This document shows positions 18,725-27,991 of a DNA stretch of 64,000 nucleotides, piece by piece (position 1 is the stretch's first letter; every line of letters starts with the position of its first letter). Location of the stretch: assembly GCA_042434945.1 (NCBI GenBank), contig CP170191.1, positions 1,116,001 to 1,180,000 on the forward strand. Reading direction: 5' to 3'. A program made the translations under genes and the position numbers. This DNA is from Escherichia hormaechei_A. Its GTDB lineage: Bacteria > Pseudomonadota > Gammaproteobacteria > Enterobacterales > Enterobacteriaceae. The notes beneath the pieces were generated by a model, which was not told the DNA's origin, did not search any database, and saw only the letters and a program-made list of their open reading frames with translations.

Positions 18725-18846
18725 AAACCCTCATTTCCTTCGATATGATTAACGCCCGGTGATTGTAACGTTTTTTTGGGCTGGAGCACCTTAAAACTGG
18801 CAGTTAAACTGTCTGACAAATTATGACCTCGTGGATCCGGCAGGAT

Positions 18847-20901
18847 ATGGAACTGAAAGCAACTTCAATGGGCAAACGCCTGGCGCAGCACCCTTACGAC
18901 AAGATTGTCCTGCTCAATGCAGGAGTGAAAGTCTCCGGTGAACGCCACGAATACCTTATTCCGTTTAATCAGCTACTGGCCATTCATTGTAAACGAGGGC
19001 TGGTATGGGGGGAGCTGGAGTTCGTCCTGCCGGCAGACAAAGTGGTGCGACTCCACGGGACCGAGTGGGCGGAAACCCAACGCTTCCACCATCATCTGAA
19101 CACGCGCTGGCAGCAGTGGAGCCAGGAGATGAGCGTGATTGCCGCACAGGTTCTGCAACAGGTGCTGGACGATATCGCGCTAAGCAATACGCAGCAGAAG
19201 TGGCTGACGCGCCAGCAAACCGCCGGGCTTCAGCAAAAAATCGCCCAGGCGCTGACGGCATTGCCTTTACCGGTGGCGCGGCTTGAGGAATTTGAGAACT
19301 GCCGCGACGCGTGGCGGAAGTGCCAGGCCTGGCTGAGCGATATCGAGAAAAGCCGTCTGGCGCATAACCAGGCCTGGACTGAGGCGATGCTTACGCAATA
19401 TGCCGACTTCTTCAGTACAGTGGAGTCATCGCCCCTCAATCCTGCCCAGGCGCGCGCCGTGGTGAATGGCGAACAGTCTTTATTGGTGCTGGCAGGTGCC
19501 GGGAGCGGCAAAACGTCGGTGCTGGTGGCGCGCGCGGGTTGGCTTCTGACAACGGGCGAGGCGGTTGCAGACCAGATTTTGCTGCTGGCCTTTGGTCGCA
19601 AGGCTGCGCAGGAGATGGATGAGCGCATTCAGGCGCGTTTGCATACCCAGGATATCTCGGCGCGCACGTTCCACTCCCTCGCTTTACACATCATTCAACA
19701 GGGCAGCAAAAAAGTTCCTGTTGTCAGCAAGCTGGAGAACGACGCTCAGGCTCGCCAGGCGCTGTTTATCAAGGCATGGCGTCAGCAGTGCAGTGAAAAA
19801 AAGGCGCAGGCGAAAGGCTGGCGTCAGTGGCTTGAAGAGGAACTCAGCTGGGAGGTGCCGGAGGGCAGCTTCTGGCAGGATGAAAAGCTGGCGCGCCGGC
19901 TGGGCTCTCGTCTCGACCGGTGGGTAAGCCTGATGCGCATGCACGGCGGCTCTCAGGCGGAGATGATAGAAAGCGCACCGGAGTCGATCCGCGCTGTGTT
20001 TTCTAAACGGGTTAAGCTGATGGCGCCGATGCTGAAAGCGTGGAAAACCGCGCTGAAAGACGAAAACGCGGTCGATTTTTCGGGGCTGATCCATCAGGCC
20101 ATCATCATTCTGGAGAAAGGGCGCTTCGTCAGCCCGTGGAAACACATTCTGGTGGATGAGTTTCAGGATATCTCGCCGCAGCGCGCTGCGCTGCTTTCGG
20201 CGCTGCGGGCGCAGAATAAACACACGTCGCTGTTTGCCGTGGGCGATGACTGGCAGGCTATCTACCGTTTCAGCGGGGCGCAACTATCCCTCACAACGGC
20301 CTTCCACCACTATTTTGGGGAAGGCGATCGCAGCGATCTGGACACCACCTACCGCTTCAACTCGCGGATTGGCGAAATAGCCAACCGTTTTATTCAGCAG
20401 AACCCGCACCAGCTGTCGAAACCGCTTAACAGCCTGACGTCGGGGGATAAAAAGGCCGTCACGCTGCTGGCGGACGATCAGCTGGAACCGCTGCTGGATA
20501 AACTGAGCGGCTATGCGAAACCGGATGAGCGCATTCTGGTGCTGGCGCGTTATCATCACCTCAAGCCGACGGCGCTGGAAAAAGCGGCGACGCGCTGGCC
20601 AAAACTTCAGCTCGATTTTATGACCATTCACGCCAGTAAAGGACAGCAGGCCGACTACGTGATTGTGGTGGGGCTAAAAGAGGGAAGCGACGGTTTCCCG
20701 GCACCAGCGCGGGAATCCGTGATGGAAGAGGCGTTATTGCCTGTTCCGGAAGATTTCCCGGATGCAGAGGAGCGGCGTTTACTGTACGTGGCGATAACCC
20801 GCGCGCGCCATCGCGTGTGGCTCTTGTTCAACAAAGAGGAGCCGTCGGTGTTTGTCGATATTTTGAAGAGTATTGACGTGCCGGTGGCGAGAAAGCCGTA
20901 A
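18847..20901 (+). CDS. helD: DNA helicase IV
   Basis: A 684-residue superfamily 1 helicase unwinding DNA 3' to 5'. Visible motifs: Q-motif LNPAQARAV, Walker A AGAGSGKT (about 222-229), DEFQD (Walker B), GDDWQAIYRFSGAQ, the TIHASKGQQADYVIVVGL motif V and AITRAR motif VI. An N-terminal region of about 170 residues is specific to HelD. An in-frame ATG lies at 18823, but MELKATSMGKRLAQ at 18847 agrees with the E. coli start. It is divergent from K-12 throughout. A REP-like palindrome follows the stop. Confidence 0.95.
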   Translation: MELKATSMGKRLAQHPYDKIVLLNAGVKVSGERHEYLIPFNQLLAIHCKRGLVWGELEFVLPADKVVRLHGTEWAETQRFHHHLNTRWQQWSQEMSVIAAQVLQQVLDDIALSNTQQKWLTRQQTAGLQQKIAQALTALPLPVARLEEFENCRDAWRKCQAWLSDIEKSRLAHNQAWTEAMLTQYADFFSTVESSPLNPAQARAVVNGEQSLLVLAGAGSGKTSVLVARAGWLLTTGEAVADQILLLAFGRKAAQEMDERIQARLHTQDISARTFHSLALHIIQQGSKKVPVVSKLENDAQARQALFIKAWRQQCSEKKAQAKGWRQWLEEELSWEVPEGSFWQDEKLARRLGSRLDRWVSLMRMHGGSQAEMIESAPESIRAVFSKRVKLMAPMLKAWKTALKDENAVDFSGLIHQAIIILEKGRFVSPWKHILVDEFQDISPQRAALLSALRAQNKHTSLFAVGDDWQAIYRFSGAQLSLTTAFHHYFGEGDRSDLDTTYRFNSRIGEIANRFIQQNPHQLSKPLNSLTSGDKKAVTLLADDQLEPLLDKLSGYAKPDERILVLARYHHLKPTALEKAATRWPKLQLDFMTIHASKGQQADYVIVVGLKEGSDGFPAPARESVMEEALLPVPEDFPDAEERRLLYVAITRARHRVWLLFNKEEPSVFVDILKSIDVPVARKP

Positions 20902-20918
20902 CGCGCCGGACAAATTCT

Positions 20919-20950
20919 GTAGGCCCGGTAAGCGCAGCGCCACCGGGCAA
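20919..20950. repeat. REP-like palindrome after helD
   Basis: GCCCGGT / ACCGGGC (20923-20929, 20942-20948) around an aagcgcagcgcc centre has the enterobacterial REP core. It lies between convergent helD and mgsA. Confidence 0.8.
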
Positions 20951-20954
20951 AAAA

Positions 20955-21413
20955 CTACTTCAGTCTCTCCGCAAGATAACGCTGATAATCCGGGATCAAA
21001 ATCTCCACCGGATCGTTAAACTGCGGCGATTCAATGATGAAATCTGCCGTTGAAAGATTGGTGGCTACCGGAATGTTCCACACCGTCGCCAGACGCAGCA
21101 GCGCTTTAACGTCCGGATCATGCGGAACCGCGTTCAGCGGATCCCAGAAGAAAATCAGAACGTCAATTTTACCTTCTGAAATCTGAGCGCCTACCTGCTG
21201 GTCACCCCCCATCGGGCCGCTCAGCATGGCATTCACTTCCAGACCGGTTTCGCGGTGGATCAGGTTGCCGGTTGTTCCCGTGGCAGAGAGGGCATGATGC
21301 TGTAAAAGAGGCTGATGGCGACGAACCCAGTTAAGCAGCATTTGTTTACAGTGATCGTGCGCAACCAGGGCAATGTGCTTGCGCGCCGGAAGTGTGCGTG
21401 TTGTCAGTTCCAT
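20955..21413 (-). CDS. mgsA: methylglyoxal synthase
   Basis: A 152-residue enzyme that converts dihydroxyacetone phosphate to methylglyoxal and phosphate, a bypass used under phosphate limitation or sugar-phosphate stress. It contains the phosphate loop SGPMGGDQQVGAQI with the catalytic Asp (about 71) and the family pattern IDVLIFFWDPLNAVPHDPDVKAL. Length is as in E. coli, but residues such as LLNWVRRHQPLLQHHAL diverge from K-12. Confidence 0.96.
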   Translation of the reverse strand: MELTTRTLPARKHIALVAHDHCKQMLLNWVRRHQPLLQHHALSATGTTGNLIHRETGLEVNAMLSGPMGGDQQVGAQISEGKIDVLIFFWDPLNAVPHDPDVKALLRLATVWNIPVATNLSTADFIIESPQFNDPVEILIPDYQRYLAERLK

Positions 21414-21493
21414 AATCTTATCCGTGAGGTTACCTCGCTACACGATGACGGGAACTGGCTGATGCTGCAAGAGAAAGGACGAAAAAATGTGGC

Positions 21494-22156
21494 TTACGAC
21501 GAAGGTTGTTGCTTCGCCCATTGCAGAAAACGGGCGCGCGTGTCCGGATCGGCATTCTGGAACCAGAACTTGAGGCGTTGCTCAGTAAGGGTCTGCGACT
21601 GAGGAGGGAGTACATCCAGCTCCGATACGCCCGAAAGCAGGGTACTGTCATCCGCCATCATGGTGGCGAACTGGGGCAGCGAGGCACGCCTGCTGGCCCT
21701 GTTGTAGGTCTCGGTGTCCGCTTCATAGTCTGTTCCCTTTGGCCTTTTTGTCAGCGCCAGAATATCCAGTTTTACCGGGATGGGCATGGAGTCCCCGTCC
21801 ACCAGTTCAATGCGCGGCGAGGCATCAAATGCCAGTGACTCCTTTTCTGTCTCAAGGCGCGGGAGACGAAAATTGACCTGGCTGATACGCTGGGTATTAA
21901 AGCTGACCACCAGCGGAGGCGAAATGTACACCTGCTGTTCGTTGTCGGCGAGGCGAATGGTCTTTTCCACCCGAAAAACCACCTGGTGCGGGCCGTTATC
22001 CAGCTCGATACTGTCTGCACCCCGCAGCAGGGAGCTGGAGACTTTTTTCCCGTCCAGCACCAGCAGGTCAATGTCGGTTGAGAGTCTGAGGGTGGTTGCG
22101 AAAACACAAACCGGCATGATTAACGCAACCATAGCCCAGGCAATGCCGGTTTTCAT
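21494..22156 (-). CDS. yccT: periplasmic DUF2057 protein YccT
   Basis: A 220-residue protein of the YccT/YxjH-type DUF2057 family with a signal peptide (MKTGIAWAMVALIMPVCVFA). The Salmonella homologue was reported to restrain curli assembly (CsgI); the role here is inferred from family only. An upstream in-frame start at 22198 would add 14 residues before the signal peptide and is rejected. It is divergent from yccU; a mosaic switch lies between the two. Confidence 0.9.
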   Translation of the reverse strand: MKTGIAWAMVALIMPVCVFATTLRLSTDIDLLVLDGKKVSSSLLRGADSIELDNGPHQVVFRVEKTIRLADNEQQVYISPPLVVSFNTQRISQVNFRLPRLETEKESLAFDASPRIELVDGDSMPIPVKLDILALTKRPKGTDYEADTETYNRASRRASLPQFATMMADDSTLLSGVSELDVLPPQSQTLTEQRLKFWFQNADPDTRARFLQWAKQQPSS

Positions 22157-22327
22157 AGCAGACTCCTGTAGACAAACTACCCGGTAAGAATGTATCAAAA
22201 GTTTTCGACAAACACGTTTACTAACATATAGACATATTTCCCGCTTTTGCTCTCATTCATTCGTATTAGCTGCATGGTTGGCATGTCGGCTTTGTCGTAC
22301 ACTTTGTTAAACAGTCTGGAGGAAATA

Positions 22328-22741
22328 ATGAAAGAAACCGATATTGCAGGCATTTTAACGTCCACTCACACCATTGCGCTGGTGGGGGCAAGCGACAAAC
22401 CCGATCGTCCCAGCTATCGCGTGATGAAATATCTACTCGACCAGGGGTATCACGTCATTCCGGTTTCGCCAAAAGTTGCCGGCAAAACGCTGCTGGGCCA
22501 GAAGGGGTATGGCACGCTGGCAGACGTTCCGGAAAAAGTCGATATGGTCGATGTTTTCCGTAATTCAGAAGCGGCGTGGGGCGTGGCACAGGAAGCTATT
22601 GCCATTGGCGCGAAAACCCTCTGGATGCAACTGGGGGTGATTAATGAGCAAGCGGCAGTACTGGCACGGGATGCCGGGTTAAATGTGGTGATGGATCGCT
22701 GCCCGGCTATTGAGATCCCTCGCCTGGGCCTGGCCAAATAA
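22328..22741 (+). CDS. yccU: CoA-binding domain protein YccU
   Basis: A 137-residue single-domain protein with a Rossmann CoA-binding fold (residues 10-130): VGASDKPDRPSYRVMKYL and the later WMQLGV...DRCPAIEIPRL. The exact role is unknown. The ribosome-binding sequence GGAGG stands seven bases before ATG 22328; the open frame runs further upstream. It agrees with E. coli YccU except LLGQKG for LLGQQG as recalled. A terminator shared with hspQ follows. Confidence 0.93.
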   Translation: MKETDIAGILTSTHTIALVGASDKPDRPSYRVMKYLLDQGYHVIPVSPKVAGKTLLGQKGYGTLADVPEKVDMVDVFRNSEAAWGVAQEAIAIGAKTLWMQLGVINEQAAVLARDAGLNVVMDRCPAIEIPRLGLAK

Positions 22742-22742
22742 A

Positions 22743-22776
22743 AAATCCCCGGAAGGCAAAAACCTTCCGGGGATTT
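22743..22776. terminator. bidirectional terminator between yccU and hspQ
   Basis: Perfect 14-base stem AAATCCCCGGAAGG / CCTTCCGGGGATTT with a CAAAAA loop. Confidence 0.9.
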
Positions 22777-22785
22777 GTTCAGGGA

Positions 22786-23103
22786 TTAGTTACGCAGACG
22801 CGGGGCCTGGAGTTGTTTGCGGATGGTCTGCGCCAGCTCATCCATGGATGGCTGTTCAGGATGTTCATCCTGCAATTCGCTACTTAGCTGGGCTTCAGCC
22901 AGGTAGGTATGAACCGGTAGGCCGTTATCGTCCTCCATCACTACGTGATACCACGGAGCGGCGCGAAGCTCGTCATTCACCGCCAGCTCATCAGGCGACG
23001 GTTCAGAGAGCGAATAAACCGGGTCGATATCCACGACCACTCCGAGATAACCTAACAGGGAATGGCGGACCTGCTGGCCGATACCGAATTTGCTGGCAAT
23101 CAT
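22786..23103 (-). CDS. hspQ: heat-shock protein HspQ
   Basis: A 105-residue hemimethylated-DNA-binding/YccV-fold protein starting [20 protein letters not shown]. HspQ is a heat-induced factor linked to degradation of mutant DnaA and described as a specificity factor for Lon. A sigma-32-type promoter lies directly upstream. The sequence matches E. coli HspQ throughout. It is downstream of rlmI in the same direction. Confidence 0.96.
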
Positions 23104-23132
23104 AGTCACCTCCCGGGAAATCTTTACCTTTG

Positions 23133-23160
23133 ATATAAGGGTAAAATTCCACATTTCAAG
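23133..23160 (-). promoter_or_regulatory. sigma-32 (heat-shock) promoter of hspQ
   Basis: On the minus strand CTTGAA, a 13-base spacer and CCCTTATAT fit the sigma-32 pattern CTTGAA-N13-CCCCATNT, 30 bases before the hspQ start. Confidence 0.8.
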
Positions 23161-24351
23161 TTACATGACGCGACAGGCAAACCCTTTCAGATATAGCCCT
23201 TCCGGATAGGTAGCGATCACCGGATGATCGGCTGCCTGACGGAACTGCTCTATAAATTGTACATCACGACCGGCATCAATTGCGGCATCCGCGATGATTT
23301 TCTGAAATAAATCGCTGGTCATCAGACCGGAACAGGAGAAAGTCAGGAGAATACCGCCTTCATTCAGCAGCTGAATCGCCAGCATGTTGATGTCTTTATA
23401 ACCACGACACGCGCCCATCAACTGGCTTTTATTCTCAACAAACTTCGGCGGGTCCATCACGATAACGTCAAATTTTTCACCGCGATCGCGATAAGTACGC
23501 AGCAATTTAAAGACATCATCACGGACAAACTCAGCCTTGCTCAGATCCAGTTTGTTCAGCTCAACGTTCTGCCGTGCAATATCCAGCGCTTCCTGGGAGG
23601 TATCAACGCTGACAACCTGGCTGCAACCGCCCATCAGTGCCGATACGGCGAAACCACCGGTATAGGAGAAACAGTTCAGCACACGTTTATTTTCAACGTA
23701 GCGGCGGGTAGCCAGGCGGCTATCACGCTGGTCCAGGTAGTAGCCCGTTTTGTGTCCGTGCTGAATATCCACCAGCAGTTTCATTCCGTGTTCTTCAATC
23801 GGCAGCAGGGCAGGTGGCAACTCGCCGGTGACGGGGCCCTGGGTCAGCTCCATTCCTTCTTTTTTACGTACCGCGACGTCGCTGCGATCGTAAATCGAAC
23901 ATTCCGGGTACAGCGTTTGCAGGGCACTAATTAATGCCGCGCGCTGATATTCTGCCCCAGCACTCAGCAGTTGCAGCACCAGAAAATTACCGAAACGATC
24001 GATAGTAATACCCGGCAGGCCATCAGATTCTCCGGCGATTAAACGATAGCTGTCGAGGCCATCTTTTTGCGCCAGCCAGTCACGCCATTTTTGTGCTTGT
24101 TGCAAACGGCGGGAAAAAAAAGCAATGTCGATAGACTCAGACGGGTCAAACGTCCAGACGCGCGCCCGGATTTGCGAAGCTGGCGAATAAGCGCCGCGTG
24201 CTAACCATTTTCCCTGATGATCAACAATATCGATGGTTTCACCGAGGCTGGCTTTACCTTCCATGCGGGCAACGGCCCCGGAAAAGACCCACGGATGGCG
24301 ACGAAGTAATGATTTTTCGCGCCCTTTGGCTAACACTAAACGTACACTCAT
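23161..24351 (-). CDS. rlmI: 23S rRNA m5C1962 methyltransferase RlmI
   Basis: A 396-residue enzyme that methylates C1962 of 23S rRNA. It has an N-terminal PUA RNA-binding domain (1-70), a middle [11 protein letters not shown] region and a Rossmann methyltransferase domain with the SAM loop NCFSYTGGF, the DPPKF motif (about 304) and the catalytic cysteine in [10 protein letters not shown]. The residues equal E. coli RlmI as recalled. It is divergent from yccX. Confidence 0.96.
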
Positions 24352-24445
24352 AATTTACTTTTCTGTCGATGCAAAGAAATGGGCGTCATTGTCCGGAGTT
24401 TTCCATGGATTTGCAACGCGTCCATTAAGGATAAGGAGAGCAGCA

Positions 24446-24724
24446 ATGTCGAAAGTCTGCATAATTGCCTGGGTTTACGGGCGAGTTCAGGGCGTAGGAT
24501 TTCGCTACACCACACAGTACGAAGCGAAAAGACTGGGTTTAACCGGGTACGCCAAAAATCTTGACGATGGCAGCGTGGAAGTGGTTGCTTGCGGTGAAGA
24601 AGGGCAGGTGGAAAAATTAATGCAGTGGTTAAAGAGTGGCGGCCCGCGTTCTGCGCGTGTAGAACGGGTGCTCAGCGAGCCGCATCATCCCTCGGGGGAA
24701 TTAACCGATTTTCGTATCCGTTAA
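24446..24724 (+). CDS. yccX: acylphosphatase YccX
   Basis: A 92-residue acylphosphatase that hydrolyses acyl phosphates. The phosphate-binding motif [15 protein letters not shown] supplies the catalytic Arg, and [11 protein letters not shown] supplies the catalytic Asn. ATG 24446 follows the ribosome-binding site AAGGAGAG; the 71 codons of open frame upstream run through the divergent rlmI start and are not coding. The stop overlaps that of tusE. Confidence 0.95.
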
Positions 24725-25050
24725 ATACATTTTACCGGTTTTGGCAGGCCAGCAATTTTGGTGGCTTGCTTAGCCGGACCTTTCGGAAACAGTCGGTATA
24801 AATAGCGGCTGTTACCTTTTTCTTCGCCAAATTTATTCGCCATCGCTTTTACCAGCATACGAATCGCCGGAGAAGTATTGAATTCCAGATAGAAATCACG
24901 CACAAAACGCACCACTTCCCAGTGTTCCGGTGACAGCGAAATCCCTTCGTTCTCTGCAATCACCACAGCCAGCGGCTCACTCCACTGGCTGCTTTCTTTG
25001 AGATAGCCTTCGGTATCCGTTTCTATCTCTTTACCTTCGAAGATCAGCAT
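24721..25050 (-). CDS. tusE: sulfurtransferase TusE
   Basis: A 109-residue DsrC-family protein. TusE accepts sulfur from TusD in the TusBCD complex and hands it to MnmA for 2-thiolation of tRNA wobble uridine. The catalytic cysteine is the penultimate residue in the C-terminal PKPVKCI. ATG 25050 is the E. coli start; the frame is open further upstream. It overlaps convergent yccX by four bases. Confidence 0.96.
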
Positions 25051-25140
25051 AATTATTACTACCTTAATCAGACTGGCGGCAGTGTAACAAAAAACAAAGC
25101 CCCGCATAAAGCGAGGCTATGAAAGTGTTAGCGGGTGAGA

Positions 25141-25800
25141 TTAATCGCGGCTAGCGAAGCCCAGAATGCTCAGCAGGCTGACGAAGATGTTGTACAGCGA
25201 AACATACAGGCTAACCGTGGCACGAATATAGTTCGTCTCACCGCCATGAATGATGTTGCTGGTTTCAAACAAGATAGCGCCAGAGGAGATCAGAATGAAG
25301 ACCGCGCTGATCGCCAGATGCAGAGCAGGCAGCTGCAGGAAGATATTCGCAACCATACCAATCAGCACCACCACAATACCCGCCATCAGCATACCGCCGA
25401 GGAACGACATATCTTTGCGGGTGGTCAGCACATATGCAGAGCAGCAGAAGAACACTAACGCCGTTCCGCCCAGTGCCATAGCGATTACGTCACCCATTCC
25501 GGCAGACAGATAGGTGTTCAGAATAGGTCCGAGGATATAACCCAGAAAACCGGTAAAGGCGAATGCGGAGATAATCCCGGTCGGCTTATTCGCCGTTTTA
25601 TAGGTCAGGAACATCAAACCATACATACCCACCAGCGTCAGAATCAGACCCGGAGATGGCAGCATCAGCACCGTACTGGCAGTTGCGGTAATCGCCGAAA
25701 AGGCCAGCGTCAGGCTCAGCAGAAAATAGGTATTACGCAGCACCTTATGGGTGCTAAGCAGTGATGTACGGTCATGTGAAGAACTAACAATACGATCCAT
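25141..25800 (-). CDS. yccA: BAX inhibitor-1 family protein YccA
   Basis: A 219-residue inner-membrane protein with seven predicted spans, the BI-1/UPF0005 layout, ending LSILGFASRD. In E. coli YccA is an FtsH substrate that modulates FtsH proteolysis of SecY when translocons jam. The cytoplasmic N-terminus MDRIVSSSHDRTSLLS is the FtsH-accessible tail. The residues match K-12. It is the last gene of the third E. coli-like tract. Confidence 0.96.
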   Translation of the reverse strand: MDRIVSSSHDRTSLLSTHKVLRNTYFLLSLTLAFSAITATASTVLMLPSPGLILTLVGMYGLMFLTYKTANKPTGIISAFAFTGFLGYILGPILNTYLSAGMGDVIAMALGGTALVFFCCSAYVLTTRKDMSFLGGMLMAGIVVVLIGMVANIFLQLPALHLAISAVFILISSGAILFETSNIIHGGETNYIRATVSLYVSLYNIFVSLLSILGFASRD

Positions 25801-26070
25801 TGAGTCACTCTCTATGACAGATGTAATTAGCGCAAAGAATAGGAAACGGCGCGGCAGACGCAAAGTGGTTTTACCCATCTTTACTCAGACCCTTAGGGAT
25901 TATGCTGGTTTTTTATTCTGGCAAAGCCTTTGTACTCAGAATGAAGTGCGGTTTGTAGGGCGTATTCAGATCAACCTCTTATAGGTCACTGAAAAATATT
26001 GCGTTATTTCTCTAAGGCCGCTAAGAGTTATTTCCGGATCGTCATAAAAACAGACAATAAGGCGAAGGAA

Positions 26071-27699
26071 ATGAAACCACAAACACGCACGCACTTTACA
26101 CTCTCTTTGTTAACCGCAGGGATCCTGTGCGCCAGCACGGCAACCTGGGCGGCTAACGTGCCGGCAGGAACCCAGCTGGCAGATAAGCAGGAACTGGTCA
26201 GGAACAACGGCAGTGAACCCGCCTCGCTCGACCCGCATAAAGTCGAAAGCGATGTCGAATTCAATATTATCAGCGATTTATTCGACGGGCTGGTCAGCGT
26301 CTCTCCGGCAGGTGAAATCCAGCCGCGCCTGGCGGAGAAATGGGAAAATAAAGACAACACCGTTTGGACGTTCCATCTGCGTCCGGGCATTACCTGGAGC
26401 GATGGAACCCCCATCACCGCGGAAGATATTGTCTGGAGCTGGCAGCGGCTGGTCGACCCGAAAACCGACTCTCCGTATGCCAGCTATCCCGGTAGTATGC
26501 GTATCGTCAACGGCACTGATATCGCAGAAGGCAAAAAAGCGCCCGAGTCGCTGGGGGTGAAAGCCATCAATGACAGCACGCTGGAAGTTACGCTCACGCA
26601 ACCTAACGCCGCTTTCCTGGCGATGCTGGCTCACCCGTCTCTGGTGCCAATTGATAAAGTCCTGGTAGGCCGTTTCGGTGATAAGTGGACCAAACCGGAG
26701 CACTTCGTCAGCAGCGGGGCTTATAAACTGTCACAGTGGGTGGTTAACGAACGCATTGTGGCGGTGCGTAACCCGAAATATTGGGATAACGAACATACCG
26801 TCATCAACAAGGTGACCTATCTGCCCATTTCCTCTGAAGCTGCTGACGTCAACCGCTACAAAGCGGGCGAAATCGACATTGTTTACACGGTGCCGATCAA
26901 CCAGTTTGCTCAGCTGAAGAAAACGCTGGGGAGCGAGCTGGACGTTTCACCGCAGCTTGCCACCTATTATTATCAGTTCAACACCACCCGGCCGCCGTTC
27001 AACGACGCCCGCGTGCGCAAGGCGCTGAACCTGGCGCTGGATAAAGACATCATCGCCGGGAAAGTATTAGGGCAGGGCCAGCGCCCGGCATGGCTGATCA
27101 GCCAGCCGGATATTGGCGGCGTCAAGCTCCAGAACCCGGATTACGCCAGCTGGCCGATGGATAAACGCATTGCCGAGGCGAAAAAGCTGCTGGCCGAAGC
27201 CGGATTTAACGACAGCCATCCGCTCAGCTTTAATCTCCTCTATAACACCTCGGAATCGCACCAGCGTATTGCCATTGCCGCCAGCTCAATGTGGAAGAAG
27301 AACCTCGGCGTGGAGGCGAAGCTGCAAAATCAGGAGTGGAAAACCATGCTTGATACCATGCACACCCATAACTTTGACGCGGTACGCTACGCCTGGATTG
27401 CCGATTACGACGATGCGGCAACCTTCCTGAACAACTTCCGTACCGGGGACAGCCAAAACACCACTCAGTACAGCAATCCGGACTACGATCGGGCACTGGT
27501 GAACGCGGCGAAATCGAAAACGGCGGAGGAGCGCGGTAAATTCTACCAGCAGGCAGAAGATCTGCTGGGACGCGATGTCCCGGCGATCCCGGTCTATCAT
27601 TACGTGCGCACGCACCTGGTGAAACCGTGGGTAGGGGGCTTCACGCCAGACAAGCTCGGGTATTACTACACCAAAGATATGTACATCAAAAAGCACTAA
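26071..27699 (+). CDS. oligopeptide ABC transporter substrate-binding protein (OppA/MppA type)
   Basis: A 542-residue periplasmic protein with a signal peptide (MKPQTRTHFTLSLLTAGILCASTATWAA) and a full SBP_bac_5 fold: NNGSEPASLDPHKVESDVEFNIISDLFDGL, ITAEDIVWSWQRLVDP and the C-terminal IPVYHYVRTHLVKPWVGGFTPD. These are hallmarks of OppA and MppA, which deliver oligopeptides or murein tripeptide to the OppBCDF permease. No permease genes are adjacent, so it probably works with a transporter elsewhere, as MppA does. AAGGCGAAGGAA precedes ATG 26071. It is absent from this position in E. coli K-12. Confidence 0.9.
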   Translation: MKPQTRTHFTLSLLTAGILCASTATWAANVPAGTQLADKQELVRNNGSEPASLDPHKVESDVEFNIISDLFDGLVSVSPAGEIQPRLAEKWENKDNTVWTFHLRPGITWSDGTPITAEDIVWSWQRLVDPKTDSPYASYPGSMRIVNGTDIAEGKKAPESLGVKAINDSTLEVTLTQPNAAFLAMLAHPSLVPIDKVLVGRFGDKWTKPEHFVSSGAYKLSQWVVNERIVAVRNPKYWDNEHTVINKVTYLPISSEAADVNRYKAGEIDIVYTVPINQFAQLKKTLGSELDVSPQLATYYYQFNTTRPPFNDARVRKALNLALDKDIIAGKVLGQGQRPAWLISQPDIGGVKLQNPDYASWPMDKRIAEAKKLLAEAGFNDSHPLSFNLLYNTSESHQRIAIAASSMWKKNLGVEAKLQNQEWKTMLDTMHTHNFDAVRYAWIADYDDAATFLNNFRTGDSQNTTQYSNPDYDRALVNAAKSKTAEERGKFYQQAEDLLGRDVPAIPVYHYVRTHLVKPWVGGFTPDKLGYYYTKDMYIKKH

Positions 27700-27802
27700 C
27701 GATCCGCGGTGGATATTATGCTGCCAAAACGGCCAATCTGTCGTCTATTCAACCGATTAAACGCATTTTGGCTATTTTTAAAGCGAACGAATGCGCGCAC
27801 TC

Positions 27803-27831
27803 TTTACAGCGCGCGGTGAGGTGTTTATAGT
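27803..27831 (+). promoter_or_regulatory. promoter of the first tRNA-Ser(UGA) gene
   Basis: TTTACA (27803-27808), 17-base spacer, TATAGT (27826-27831), 13 bases before the tRNA. The same hexamers and spacing recur at the second copy. Confidence 0.8.
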
Positions 27832-27843
27832 TCGCTTCACTTA

Positions 27844-27931
27844 GGAAGCGTGGCCGAGCGGTTGAAGGCACCGGTCTTGAAAACCGGCGACCCGAAAGGG
27901 TTCTAGAGTTCGAATCTCTACGCTTCCGCCA
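27844..27931 (+). tRNA. serT: tRNA-Ser (anticodon UGA), copy 1
   Basis: An 88-base class II tRNA with acceptor stem GGAAGCG/CGCTTCC, anticodon loop CTTGAAA (UGA at 27878-27880), a long variable arm CGACCCGAAAGGGTTC, a T arm with GTTCGAATC and encoded GCCA end. It is identical to the copy at 33386-33473. It has its own promoter and terminator. Confidence 0.98.
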
Positions 27932-27938
27932 AATTCGA

Positions 27939-27971
27939 AACCCCTGCGATAGCAATATCGCAGGGGTTTTT
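27939..27971 (+). terminator. terminator of serT copy 1
   Basis: Stem AACCCCTGCGATA / TATCGCAGGGGTT with GCAA loop followed by Ts. Copy 2 has the same hairpin with a compensating change in the lower stem. Confidence 0.9.
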
Positions 27972-27991
27972 GTTTTTGCGCCAGTCTTCCG